DNA from: Roseateles sp.
Lineage (GTDB): Bacteria; Pseudomonadota; Gammaproteobacteria; Burkholderiales; Burkholderiaceae_C
Assembly (NCBI GenBank): GCA_015657635.1
Contig: JACDQM010000092.1
Location: 1 to 44,967, forward strand
Reading direction: 5' to 3'
DNA: 44,967 nucleotides
Made by a program: the position numbers and the translations under genes. Each line of letters opens with the position of its first letter. Position 1 is the stretch's first letter. Under the pieces are notes generated by a model. It did not search any database, was not told where the DNA came from, and saw only the letters and a program-made list of their open reading frames with translations. Shown here in pieces: positions 1 to 7,400 of this stretch.

Positions 1-149
1 GCGAGGTCTTGCCGGCGCCGTTGTGGCCCAGCAGGCCGACAACCCGCCCCCTTGGGAATGCTGAAGCTGATGTTGTCGACAGCGGTCTTGCGCCCATAGC
101 GCAGGCTGAAGTCGCGGGCTTCGATCAGGTGTTGTGCGGTCGCAGTCAT
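1..149 (-). pseudogene. ABC transporter ATP-binding protein, N-terminal part, frameshifted
   Basis: Read on the minus strand from the ATG at 149, this begins as a typical ATPase subunit: about 35 residues ending SFSIPKG, then the Walker A region GHNGAGKT. The two halves are in different frames. Removing one base from the run of five C at 47-51 joins them into a continuous reading of the form IPKGRVVGLLGHNGAGKTS. The start codon overlaps the stop of the upstream GntR gene by ATGA, so the two are translationally coupled, the usual arrangement of YtrA-type regulators with the ABC exporter they control. The rest of the gene lies outside the window. Whether the extra base is real or a homopolymer sequencing error cannot be decided here. 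The family call is firm; substrate is unknown. Confidence 0.75.
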
Positions 150-496
150 TGCGCCTCCCAGTTCAAATCATTGGCGGTGAGTCCGAGGCGCTGCAGCCGG
201 GCGCGCAAGGCCGGCCAGTCGCGCTGCAGGAATTGATCACGCTCGCTTTGCAGCAGACGGTCGCGAGCGCCGGGCCGGACCACCATGCCGATGCCGCGCT
301 GGCTTTCGACCAGGCCCTTGTCGACCAGGGCCTGCAAGGCGCGGCTGACCGTCAGCGGGTTGATCAGGTAGCTGTTGGCGAGGCTGCGGACCGAAGGCAT
401 GAGATCGCCTTCGGGCGGAGAGCCGTCGAGCAACTGGGCCGCGAGGCGGTCAGCCAGTTGCTGATAGATCGGTGATTGGTCATTCCAGCTGTGCAT
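146..496 (-). CDS. GntR-family transcriptional regulator, YtrA subfamily
   Basis: A short regulator of 116 residues. The N-terminal two thirds is a winged helix of the GntR type: SPIYQQLADRLAAQLL, then MPSVRSLA, then NPLTVSRALQALVDKGLVE and a wing around RGIGMVV. After it comes only a short helical tail instead of a large effector-binding domain. That truncated architecture, and an ATPase gene immediately downstream with a 4-base overlap, are hallmarks of the YtrA subfamily, which represses its own ABC transporter operon. The start was placed at the ATG giving MHSWNDQSPIYQ; an in-frame ATG at 529 would add 11 residues that do not resemble the family. The inducing ligand is not predictable. 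Confidence 0.88.
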   Translation of the reverse strand: MHSWNDQSPIYQQLADRLAAQLLDGSPPEGDLMPSVRSLANSYLINPLTVSRALQALVDKGLVESQRGIGMVVRPGARDRLLQSERDQFLQRDWPALRARLQRLGLTANDLNWEAQ

Positions 497-699
497 GGCG
501 CGAGTCCGGCTGTGTTGCTGATGTAGCACACCATAACAAGCCGGTCGGCGCCGCCCCAGCGGCGGGCGACAGTCTGCACGGAACGGGGGACGAACTGCAG
601 GGCCGGTGTCGGTTTGCGCTGAGTCTGGAACTGTTTGCGCTTAACTCTGAATTCAAAGGCGCATTTGAGGCCGTCGACACCGGCGCTAGATATGGTGTA

Positions 700-728
700 T
701 TGACGGCCCGCGACCCACTACATATAGT
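700..728 (+). promoter_or_regulatory. Near-consensus sigma-70 promoter
   Basis: TTGACG at 700-705 and TATAGT at 723-728 are separated by exactly 17 bases, each one mismatch from consensus. The position is about 50 bases upstream of the small ORF at 780, which also has an AAGGAG ribosome-binding site 6-7 bases before its ATG. Such a close match is unusual in GC-rich betaproteobacterial DNA and suggests strong, probably constitutive transcription. Confidence 0.7.
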
Positions 729-779
729 GTAAGCTGGATGCAAATCCAGTGACGCACTTTTGGATTCCAAGGAGCTTTC

Positions 780-1028
780 ATGGGTACCAACACCAAGTCC
801 ACTTCCCGCGGAGTCGCCTCGCTAGCGGGCAAGACTCTCCAGAGTGGGGCGGCAAGCGCCGTTCAGCGTTCGCTCGCCGGATCCGCGTTGCGCCAAGCCG
901 GCACGGCCGCTCAAACCGGGGCGAAGACCGAGGGTAAGGCGTCCAGTGCTTTGGACAATCCGCGCTCGTCGATGACGACCAAGGCGCTCGCAGGATCGGT
1001 CGTTTCTCAGTCGAACAAGAGGCGCTGA
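780..1028 (+). CDS. Small Ala/Ser/Gly/Lys-rich conserved hypothetical protein
   Basis: An 82-residue basic protein, MGTNTKSTSRGVASLAG at the N-terminus, rich in Ala, Ser, Gly, Thr and Lys, with repeated short helices of the form SLAGSALRQ. It has no signal peptide or membrane segment. I recall similar short sequences as hypothetical proteins in many proteobacteria but know of no assigned function; the composition would suit a nucleic-acid-binding or disordered protein. The gene has its own strong promoter (700-728) and a good ribosome-binding site, both of which argue that it is real. Its 3' end slightly overlaps a possible coding remnant on the other strand. Confidence 0.7.
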   Translation: MGTNTKSTSRGVASLAGKTLQSGAASAVQRSLAGSALRQAGTAAQTGAKTEGKASSALDNPRSSMTTKALAGSVVSQSNKRR

Positions 1029-1212
1029 CCACCGGACGCGCGCTGTGTGGCGCTCAGGTCGCTGGGGTCCGTGGCAGAACCGCTACGACCAGCTTTCACC
1101 CGTGCTTGCGCCTGCTGCAGCACCAGTTCCACGGCCAAATGGGTGTCCCCGCCCTCAGACGTATCGGGAATCGACTGCTGGGAATCATGATGTAGTGCCG
1201 CGGGATGTGCTC
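1007..1212 (-). pseudogene. C-terminal coding remnant, unidentified
   Basis: On the minus strand a frame stays open for about 65 codons without an ATG and ends at a TGA at 1009-1007. It reads DTHLAVELVLQQAQARVKAG near the middle and finishes QRLLFD. Codon third positions are mostly G or C and the sequence looks protein-like, with an amphipathic helix, unlike a random frame. It lies immediately beyond the stop of the RelA/SpoT gene. It may be the tail of a host gene cut off when the AT-richer two-gene unit arrived. I do not recognise the family. Confidence 0.3.
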
Positions 1213-1248
1213 CTATTAACCTGAGCCCGACGGATGGATCTCGCCCGG

Positions 1249-2232
1249 CTAACGGATGGCCTTGCCCAAATCAGTAAATACGGGCTCAATCTCTTGCAGT
1301 GTTAGAGGCCAGTGGTCGCGAACGTAGTTTGGTTTGGTCGACACAAGTAGATAGGCTAGCAAAATCCAGGGTTGCCGGAACGTGTACTGTAGATCGAAGC
1401 GGTCGGCAATCCTTTGGCCGACGAATGGGTACTTTTCTAAGAAGGCGGTCAATTGACTTCGCAAATCTGGACCAAGTTGAGATTTGAACTCGCTTAGAAC
1501 AAGCGCGTTCGTTTTATCCACTAGCGGGTCTTTTCCGACAAACTGCTGGTACAACTCGCGCATCACGAGCAGGGCAGACCGCTCGAGCTGGTTTGCTTGC
1601 TCCAGATCGTGTAGAACCTGTGCAAAGAAGTCATCCACAGCCTCGATGAGGGCCATACTCTTCGCGACTGTTCGCTCTACCTTCTTGGAAACCTCAGCAT
1701 TGGGGTCTCGCTTGTAGATATTGTCATGCGTCAACTCAGAATGCGCATGCTGCAGAAGCGTGCGGATCTGGAGTTCGCATGGCGTGCCAGCAGGCACCTT
1801 GACGTCGTTGACATCTAGGTCCAACTTTGCCTTGAGTACGTAGTGCTTTGACTGGTACGCGAATTCGAGCGGGCGACTCTCGCGGTCTGCTTCGAAATCT
1901 TTGTCGAGGCTCCAGATCCAATAGTTTGATGCTTCGACTACACCTGATACTTTCGCAATGTCGCCAGTTAAAAGCACTACAAACCGCAGGCCTACCTTAT
2001 CCTCGATCTCCAGATACGGATTCTCGTAGTCTTTTGACCTGTGGAATGCTTTACCGAGCAGCGAATTTTCGTCCTTTAGTCGTGGCACGACTGGAATTTT
2101 CAAGAATGCCGATGCGTTAAGGCCAAATGCCTCCACGAGTTTTCGCTGAATTTGATCGCGAACGAAGCCACCCCATGCCTCGTAGCATGGTTTCTCAATG
2201 CGCCAGCGTTCAATGAACTCAGCTTCGGTCAT
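1249..2232 (-). CDS. RelA/SpoT-domain nucleotide pyrophosphokinase (small alarmone synthetase-like)
   Basis: A 327-residue protein with a RelA/SpoT synthetase domain at about residues 45-180. The substrate-binding signature is present as R51, K53, S57 and K61 in PRLKDENSLLGK. The metal-binding aspartate is D78 in the pattern DxxGxR (R83). The G-loop equivalent is YQSKH (126-130), and the catalytic E153 sits in ELQIRT, followed by H and E residues as in the family. All expected catalytic residues are therefore intact. There is no hydrolase (HD) domain and no TGS/ACT region, so it is a single-function synthetase with a helical C-terminal extension of roughly 140 residues. It could make (p)ppGpp or (pp)pApp, or pyrophosphorylate tRNA like toxSAS enzymes; the product cannot be told from sequence. 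Its ATG overlaps the stop of the NA37 gene (ATGA). The DNA is visibly AT-richer than its surroundings, suggesting horizontal transfer. Confidence 0.85.
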   Translation of the reverse strand: MTEAEFIERWRIEKPCYEAWGGFVRDQIQRKLVEAFGLNASAFLKIPVVPRLKDENSLLGKAFHRSKDYENPYLEIEDKVGLRFVVLLTGDIAKVSGVVEASNYWIWSLDKDFEADRESRPLEFAYQSKHYVLKAKLDLDVNDVKVPAGTPCELQIRTLLQHAHSELTHDNIYKRDPNAEVSKKVERTVAKSMALIEAVDDFFAQVLHDLEQANQLERSALLVMRELYQQFVGKDPLVDKTNALVLSEFKSQLGPDLRSQLTAFLEKYPFVGQRIADRFDLQYTFRQPWILLAYLLVSTKPNYVRDHWPLTLQEIEPVFTDLGKAIR

Positions 2233-3293
2233 TCTTGACCTGAGATATCTGCTTTAACTGTCAGTCGAGTCCAGCGGGATCTATTTCCCCGATCATCGGG
2301 ATCGCCTTCAATGGCCTCGATCCTTACTAGGTCATCAAATCCCTCAGCCGGGGCAATAAGGCGAACCTGGTTTCGAAACGTCAACTTCCTTAAACGAAGA
2401 GCGGAATTGACGTCCGCGAGATCCTTTGCGACTGCCACCACGGGGAATTCGGAAGCTTGCATGTGACGTCCATATGCATCCCGAACGTCTCCATCGGCAA
2501 AGTAGCTACCGCCGAATGCTGCAACGCTTACTGTCGGCGATTGGTCGGCCCGAAGATAAGTAACAAGTGCATTATTTAGATTTATTCTGTCAGTTTCAGG
2601 GATGTTCATTCCCTTGATGAAAGCCTTGGTCAAATCGTGAAACTTCTTCGTGTTCCTTGCGCTGGACTCGAGAAATTTGCATCCCAAGAAACCTTCATAG
2701 AAGTATTGCGCGGCCCCATCTCGATTGGACATCGTCAATGTCTCGTCATATATGAATGATTGCCAGCGTTCAACTGCAGCGCCATGGGCAGTAGGTGTCG
2801 CTTCGACAAAAAGGCCGATTTTGTAGAGTTTCGTCTGAGCAGTGAGCAGCAAGTCCTTCAGAAACTTAAGGGTCATCACCCCGTTGGCCTGCTCTCGGGT
2901 AAAACCATTGTGGACCTCAGCCTTTATGACACCAATCAAGCGCCTTGCGGGGACTCCGGCACTACCTGCGAATGCGACGAGGATGCCGCCTGGAAGGTTG
3001 CGGTACTTCTGTGCGTCGGCGAGCAGTTCCGCCGTTTGCTTCGACTGCTCAACGAATAGAGCATCGTCAGAATCCACCAGTTGACATACAAGCGAGAACA
3101 TTGAGCCGCTGGCAGTCTTGTCGATTGCCATTTGGAGGCATTTCGCAGGGCTAGCCATAGCTGAAATAATGCGGTTGCGCAGCGCATCGATCGCCTCGCC
3201 GTTCAGATGCTCTAATGCATTGCCATACTTTGGCGCAACCCGTGCTTTGTCATCGGTTCGCTGGAAGACCTCGTGAATGACAACACGGGTCAA
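2229..3293 (-). CDS. NA37/YejK-family nucleoid-associated protein, 5' end disturbed
   Basis: About 354 residues resembling the NdpA/YejK family (nucleoid-associated protein, 37 kDa class): an opening beta strand TRVVIHEVF, a central region with LVCQLVDSD, and a C-terminal half containing YFYEGFLGCKFLESSARNTK and TFRNQVRLIAPAEGFDD. Length is close to the roughly 335 residues of E. coli YejK. No ATG is available at the expected start. An IS end begins at 3302, and the first usable codon is a TTG at 3293, eight bases inside it. The frame also stays open through the IS debris to 3767, so a chimeric product is possible. It is the upstream gene of a pair, overlapping the RelA/SpoT gene by four bases. 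The family call is good; expression after the 5' damage is uncertain. Confidence 0.75.
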   Translation of the reverse strand: MTRVVIHEVFQRTDDKARVAPKYGNALEHLNGEAIDALRNRIISAMASPAKCLQMAIDKTASGSMFSLVCQLVDSDDALFVEQSKQTAELLADAQKYRNLPGGILVAFAGSAGVPARRLIGVIKAEVHNGFTREQANGVMTLKFLKDLLLTAQTKLYKIGLFVEATPTAHGAAVERWQSFIYDETLTMSNRDGAAQYFYEGFLGCKFLESSARNTKKFHDLTKAFIKGMNIPETDRINLNNALVTYLRADQSPTVSVAAFGGSYFADGDVRDAYGRHMQASEFPVVAVAKDLADVNSALRLRKLTFRNQVRLIAPAEGFDDLVRIEAIEGDPDDRGNRSRWTRLTVKADISGQE

Positions 3294-3301
3294 CCGCAGA
3301 T

Positions 3302-3325
3302 TGAACTGACCCCCAGAAGTTGGAC
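3302..3325. repeat. Orphan IS3-family terminal inverted repeat
   Basis: The 24 bases start TGAACTGACCCCCAGAAG and end TTGGAC. The reverse complement of 9923-9946, the left end of the complete IS3-family element, differs only by a one-base shift in the C and A runs. The sequence just inside the repeat is unrelated to that element, so only the end survives here. It abuts the truncated 5' end of the NA37 gene. Confidence 0.7.
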
Positions 3326-3539
3326 AGCCAGTGTGCGTGCCTATTCGATGACGTGCAACCGGGTTGACCTCGGGGGACGGCTGTGCAGCGATCTCAGTCG
3401 GTCGGCGCTGAGCGCCGTGTGACCGGTCATCAGCGCATACCGGTCTCCGCGCGCCAGCGTGATCAGGCTCCGACCCACTGCCCCAACGGCAAGAGCGGAT
3501 GCTACGGGCTGATGTTGGGCGATCGATGCGGGCCAGAGC

Positions 3540-3880
3540 TTGAAGGGCGGAGACGTCATGCGCGTCCTCGGCAGCATCGTCTTGCACCGTGGGCCGCCGC
3601 AGACCATCAGGACCGACAACGGCAGTGAGTTCATCTCCAAAGCCATGGACAAATGGGCGTACGCGCGGGGCGTCGAACTGAACTTCAGCAGGCCAGGCAG
3701 ACCGACGGACAACGTCGCGGTCGAGAGCTTCAACGGGCGACCGCGCCAGGAATGCCTGAACGAGCATTGGTTCTTGTCACTGGACGATGCGCGCGCCAAG
3801 ATCGAGGCTTGACGACAGAACTTCAACGAGAACCGCCGATACTCGGCGTTGGAATGGTCCACGCCAGCGAATTCGGCCGC
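3540..3880 (+). pseudogene. IS3-family transposase OrfB fragment, C-terminal half
   Basis: The frame contains the second half of an rve integrase core: IRTDNGSEFISKAMDKWAY supplies the second catalytic Asp, and DNVAVESFNGRPRQECLNE supplies the Glu. The sequence continues past an in-frame TGA at 3810-3812, where family members have Trp, into RQNFNENRRYSALEW, the usual C-terminal motif. The N-terminal half with the first Asp is missing. It resembles the IS407/IS51-like branch, not the IS150-like copy at 8.5-9.9 kb, so it is a remnant of a different element. Confidence 0.8.
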
Positions 3881-3944
3881 AGCAGCCGCATGCAGGCGGC
3901 TGCTGCGATGTCAAAGGAGCCGGAAAGGTGGCCCGCTCACCACC

Positions 3945-4277
3945 GTGAGAACCAGGCGGAAGGCGCTCCACCGAATTGTGGTGAATCTCATCGACAACTC
4001 TCCAAAGTTCGCCCGCGCGGCAGATGTTTAGATGGAGCGGCAAGACGGCAAGCTAGTGATGTGCGTCATGGACCGAGGTTCTGGGATACCGGCAAGAGAT
4101 GCCGATAAAATCACGAAGCCGTTCTACCGAGTTGAAGGATCTCGTAGTCGTGAAACTGGCGGCACGAGATTGGGGCTTGCGATCGTTCAGCGGCCTCTGG
4201 TGCATTGCCAAGGTGATTTGGAACTGTCGCCCCGAGAGGGCGGCGGGTTCGTCGCGGCCGTCAGAATTCCGTTGTGA
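3945..4277 (+). pseudogene. Sensor histidine kinase, C-terminal ATPase fragment
   Basis: Only the HATPase_c part of an EnvZ-type sensor kinase remains. The N box is ALHRIVVNLIDNSPKFA, the G1 box is DRGSGIP, the F box region is KPFYRVEGSRS, and the G2 box is GGTRLGLAIV, where the normal third Gly is Arg. An in-frame TAG at 4029-4031 interrupts it between the N and G1 boxes. The HAMP, dimerisation/His and sensor domains are absent. It ends at a TGA around 4275. This is a decayed fragment that slightly overlaps the 3' end of the small ORF on the other strand. Confidence 0.8.
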
Positions 4278-4470
4278 CCACAATGAACGGACGCCGCAGT
4301 CGGTCGTGCGTCGCGTCGATTCCATTCTCTTGCCAAAGAGCTTGCCGGACGCGGCACACGTCTGCCGGCTGGACGAGGTCAACGTAGGCATCCGCTGTTG
4401 CGAGGCCAATCGCCAGCAGCGCGCCGGCGACCTTCAGTGTGAACTTCCAGCGCTCAGCCCAAATGCGCAT
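4261..4470 (-). CDS. Small exported or membrane-anchored hypothetical protein
   Basis: A 69-residue ORF with a basic N-terminus and one hydrophobic segment (FTLKVAGALLAIGLATADA), compatible with a signal peptide or single membrane anchor. A short soluble tail with one Cys follows. It begins 11 bases after the ECF sigma factor stop on the same strand and is probably the last gene of that operon. A gene here would often be an anti-sigma or sensor partner, but this is too short and has no recognisable zinc or anti-sigma motif. Its 3' end runs into the histidine-kinase debris, so it may itself be truncated. No function is assigned. Confidence 0.45.
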   Translation of the reverse strand: MRIWAERWKFTLKVAGALLAIGLATADAYVDLVQPADVCRVRQALWQENGIDATHDRLRRPFIVVTTEF

Positions 4471-4481
4471 GAAAAGCCCTC

Positions 4482-5228
4482 TCAGCGCGTGGGCGCGAGC
4501 GTAAAGCGGCGCTCATGGTCGGCTTGCTCACGCAGCCTGGCCAGCACCGAAGCCACGATGCGGTCGCAACGCTCACCGTCGAATGCGAAGACGTCGCGCT
4601 GCGCGGAGTCAAGATCCTGCGCGAGCGACTCGCGAAGCAGCCCGCGTGCCCGGAAGTAGCGGCTGCGCACCGTCGCTTCAGGAATGCCGAGCGATTGCGC
4701 GGCTTCTTCCACGCTCAGCTCCTCAACAGCGCGCAGCACGAAGACCGCCGCGAAACTCTCAGGCAGATCGTCCAGCCTGCGCTCGATGAGGGTGCGCAAC
4801 TGCGCGCGGGAGAGTGCGTCTTCGGGCTTTTCGGCCGGCGCTGTAACCATGGCGTCAATCTCCGTGTCTAGCGGGGCCTCCTCCACCTCGGACGCAGTGG
4901 GAACGAAACTGGCAATGCCGTCGCGGCGCGCTTGCTTGCGCAGCCGGCCCAAGCATTCATTCACCACCAATTGCGACAGCCAGGTTCCCAGCGATGCTTC
5001 CCCGCGGAACTTCCCAATCGCGCGGTAGGCTTGCAGATAGGCCTCCTGGAGCGCGTCCTCCGCGTCGCTGTCATGCTTTAGTGTGACTCGCGCGAGGCGA
5101 AAGAGCCGTCGGTTGTACTGGCGCATCAGGCGCGCGAAGGCGGCAGAGTCGCCCGCAGCCACCTGCAGCGCCAAGTCGAGATCTGCCTGGCGACCGCTCA
5201 GTTCCGGGAGGGAAATCGTCGTGTTCAT
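4482..5228 (-). CDS. ECF-type RNA polymerase sigma factor
   Basis: A 248-residue sigma-70-family factor lacking regions 1 and 3. Region 2 spans about residues 30-100 (core-binding YNRRLFRLARVTLKHDSDAEDALQ and the -10 recognition helix around GEASLGTWLSQLVVNEC). A variable acidic linker follows, then region 4 with the helix-turn-helix ELSVEEAAQSLGIPEATVRSR. The roughly 40-residue tail after region 4 is longer than in minimal ECF factors. The ATG lies four bases after the cupredoxin stop, so it is probably co-translated from the same message. It likely directs RNA polymerase to a stress or redox regulon that may include its own operon; no anti-sigma gene is recognisable beside it. Confidence 0.92.
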   Translation of the reverse strand: MNTTISLPELSGRQADLDLALQVAAGDSAAFARLMRQYNRRLFRLARVTLKHDSDAEDALQEAYLQAYRAIGKFRGEASLGTWLSQLVVNECLGRLRKQARRDGIASFVPTASEVEEAPLDTEIDAMVTAPAEKPEDALSRAQLRTLIERRLDDLPESFAAVFVLRAVEELSVEEAAQSLGIPEATVRSRYFRARGLLRESLAQDLDSAQRDVFAFDGERCDRIVASVLARLREQADHERRFTLAPTR

Positions 5229-5232
5229 GGCG

Positions 5233-5547
5233 TCATTGCACGTTGAGGTAGGCCTTCATCATCGGGTGCAGTGCGCAGACGTAGCCCGTCTGTCCGGGCG
5301 TCTTCACCCTTATGCTCCAGGACGCGCCAGGCCCGATGGCCCCCGAGTCGAACGTCCTGCCAGCGGTCGCGGTATGCGGCACCACGTCGCGGTTTACCCA
5401 TGTGACGCGGTCGCCGCGCTTGACCGTCAAGGTCTCGGGGTTGAAGCGCATACCCTCGATGATGACCGTATGAGTCTTGCCCCAGGCCGCCGGCCCTGCG
5501 GCGAGGCAGGCACAGGCGACCGCGGCGGCGCGAAGCCGCAGCTTCAT
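5233..5547 (-). CDS. Periplasmic cupredoxin (plastocyanin/azurin-like blue copper protein)
   Basis: A 104-residue protein with a signal peptide (cleavage probably after AAWG around residue 23) and a single cupredoxin fold. The type 1 copper ligands are H58 (VVPHTA), C91, H94 and M97 in YVCALHPMMKA. It probably carries electrons or binds copper in the periplasm. It overlaps the DUF4142 gene by ATGA and is followed at four bases by the sigma factor. The cytochrome c peroxidase-like gene two genes upstream is a plausible redox partner, since members of that family commonly accept electrons from small blue copper proteins. Confidence 0.9.
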   Translation of the reverse strand: MKLRLRAAAVACACLAAGPAAWGKTHTVIIEGMRFNPETLTVKRGDRVTWVNRDVVPHTATAGRTFDSGAIGPGASWSIRVKTPGQTGYVCALHPMMKAYLNVQ

Positions 5548-6065
5548 TTCAACTCACCCTGAAGGTGACGAGCGTGCTGCAGGTGGGCATCGATGGCAGG
5601 GCGCACTTTCACCAGGAGTGCCTTCAGCTCGGCGTTGCTGGCACTGGGGATGAGCACCTTGTCCAGGGCGTCGAGCACGGCCACGTGGTAGTCGACTTCG
5701 CGATCCACATAGGCCTTGTCGAAAGCCGCACCGTCCAGGGTGCGCAGCCGGGCGAGGTTGTCGTCGCCCCCTTTCTGCAGGCTTTGTGCCGTGGGGTTGT
5801 CCTGCGGCTTGACCTTCAGCTTGGTGACGAGGTCGACCGCCAGCTTGTTGACACCGCTGTGATCGGTGACCATTTGCTGCGCGAAGGCCTTGACGGCGGC
5901 GGACTTCGTCTTGCCCGCGGCGAGCTTGCCGGCATCGACATCCACCTGGTTGGCGGTCACGACGATGGCGGCAATTTGCGCGTCGTTGGGCCCTTCGGCG
6001 GCGTGGGCGGCGTGGGTCAGGGTAGCGGCAGCGGCGAGTACTGCGAGGGAGAGGCGTCGGGTCAT
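5544..6065 (-). CDS. DUF4142 exported protein (ferritin-like helical fold)
   Basis: A 173-residue exported protein with a clear signal peptide (MTRRLSLAVLAAAATLTHAA...). Its four-helix body carries family landmarks such as AFAQQMVTDHSGVNK and VDYHVAVLDALDKVLIP, and a final helix ending HARHLQGELK. DUF4142 members are periplasmic or outer-membrane-associated proteins of unknown biochemical role, common in stress-related and sigma-factor-linked clusters. The start is the ATG at 6065, which gives an immediate signal peptide; the frame is open well upstream, but that extension has no protein-like character. Its stop overlaps the cupredoxin start. Confidence 0.88.
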   Translation of the reverse strand: MTRRLSLAVLAAAATLTHAAHAAEGPNDAQIAAIVVTANQVDVDAGKLAAGKTKSAAVKAFAQQMVTDHSGVNKLAVDLVTKLKVKPQDNPTAQSLQKGGDDNLARLRTLDGAAFDKAYVDREVDYHVAVLDALDKVLIPSASNAELKALLVKVRPAIDAHLQHARHLQGELK

Positions 6066-6136
6066 AGTTGGTGCTGGAGGTTGACGTCGGAAGTGCCGAC
6101 AGGTGATAGATGTTGCGAATCGCGCGGTCGTTCCCG

Positions 6137-7342
6137 TCAAAGTGATTTCAGGTATTGCGCGAGGTCTTTGATATCGGACGGTGTGAGGCCGAGGTTGCGC
6201 CTGGCGTTGTAGGTGGCACCCACGTCTTCCAGCGTCGCGGCGCTGCCGTCGTGGAAGTAGGGTGCGTGCTGCCACGCCCCCTTCAATGGCGTGGTGCGGT
6301 ACATCCGTGTAGCCGAACGGCCTGCGTGGCTGGGTGTCTCGGGCTCGGCCATGGAAGCGTCCGGCCCGTGCAGTCGCGCGTTGGCATCGGTGAAGAGGCT
6401 GCCGCTGTGGCAGGCAATGCATTGCGCCTTGCCTTCGAAGAGAAGTTTTCCGCGCCCCGCTGCGATGGCGTCAAAGCTGCCGGCAGGCGCCGCCGGTGCA
6501 GCGAGTGAGAGCTGATACGCCTGCAGACCCGCCAACTTGGGGCTGACCAAGTCCACGGTGCTGTTGATGGTGGTGGCCGTCGGCATTCGCGGGTCGAAGA
6601 AGCTGCCCAGACCGCCCATCTGGGTAACGGCCACGTAGCGGTTCCAGTAGGCAATGTCGTCGCCGTCGCCAGTGAAGGTGATCTTGTGGATGCCGGCCAA
6701 GCCATAGGCCGGAGGGATGACAGCGGGCTTGCTATTGCCGTCGATGTTGAAGCGCGCGTCGTACTTCCCCTTGCCCCAACTGGCGAATACCGCCTGGGTG
6801 GCCGCGTCGAGTGCGGGCGACAGCGAGACGATCTTGCCGACGTCGAGGTCGCGATTGGCCCAGCCGTCCAGGCGCTTGCCGATGCCGGGTGCGAACGAGT
6901 TGTCCACGGTGGAGTGGCACAGCGCGCAGGTCACCCCGAGGCTGCGCAGCTTGAGCACCGCGCCTTCCTTCTCCACTCGTGCCTTGAGGCCGACCACAGC
7001 GTCCAGTTGCAACAGGGCGAGTGTGGTCTGCGGGTCGTCCAGCGGTACTTTGCCGGCGGCGAGCGCCTGCTTGAGTGAATCAGGTAGTACGTCGGCGTCG
7101 ACCTTAAGGCCCACGTCGAATGCCAGCGCCGGCGTGACGGTCGTGGTCACGACCTCATGCATGCGCAACTTGTCAGTCCACTTTGCCTCGTCGCCGAAGG
7201 TCTCGTAGCGGAATGTCTGGCGACCTTCTTCGACCAGCTTGCTGTCGGACGGCGCCTCAGGCGCGGCCTCGCCGCTGCTGCCGCCGCAGGCGACCAGCGC
7301 CGCGGCGAGCGTCGCTGACGCGCTCCATGTCAGGTATCTCAT
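6137..7342 (-). CDS. Diheme cytochrome c peroxidase-like lipoprotein
   Basis: About 401 residues. The N-terminus is a lipoprotein signal, MRYLTWSASATLAAALVAC with the lipid-attachment Cys at 19. Two c-type heme sites follow: CALCH near 139-143 and CIACH near 308-312. Between and after them are MauG/CcpA-type segments (RTTPLKGAWQHAPYFHDG and TPSDIKDLAQYLKSL). It would be tethered to a membrane facing the periplasm and reduce peroxide or carry out a related oxidation. The start chosen is 7342, preceded by GGAG at good spacing; a longer ATG start at 7378 would bury the lipoprotein signal. Gaps of about 60-70 bases to both neighbours on the same strand suggest one operon. Confidence 0.88.
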   Translation of the reverse strand: MRYLTWSASATLAAALVACGGSSGEAAPEAPSDSKLVEEGRQTFRYETFGDEAKWTDKLRMHEVVTTTVTPALAFDVGLKVDADVLPDSLKQALAAGKVPLDDPQTTLALLQLDAVVGLKARVEKEGAVLKLRSLGVTCALCHSTVDNSFAPGIGKRLDGWANRDLDVGKIVSLSPALDAATQAVFASWGKGKYDARFNIDGNSKPAVIPPAYGLAGIHKITFTGDGDDIAYWNRYVAVTQMGGLGSFFDPRMPTATTINSTVDLVSPKLAGLQAYQLSLAAPAAPAGSFDAIAAGRGKLLFEGKAQCIACHSGSLFTDANARLHGPDASMAEPETPSHAGRSATRMYRTTPLKGAWQHAPYFHDGSAATLEDVGATYNARRNLGLTPSDIKDLAQYLKSL

Positions 7343-7400
7343 GGGATCTCCAAGGTTGCGATGCCCGTTAGACGTCACGACCCGCTCCCGCGTTCCCGTC

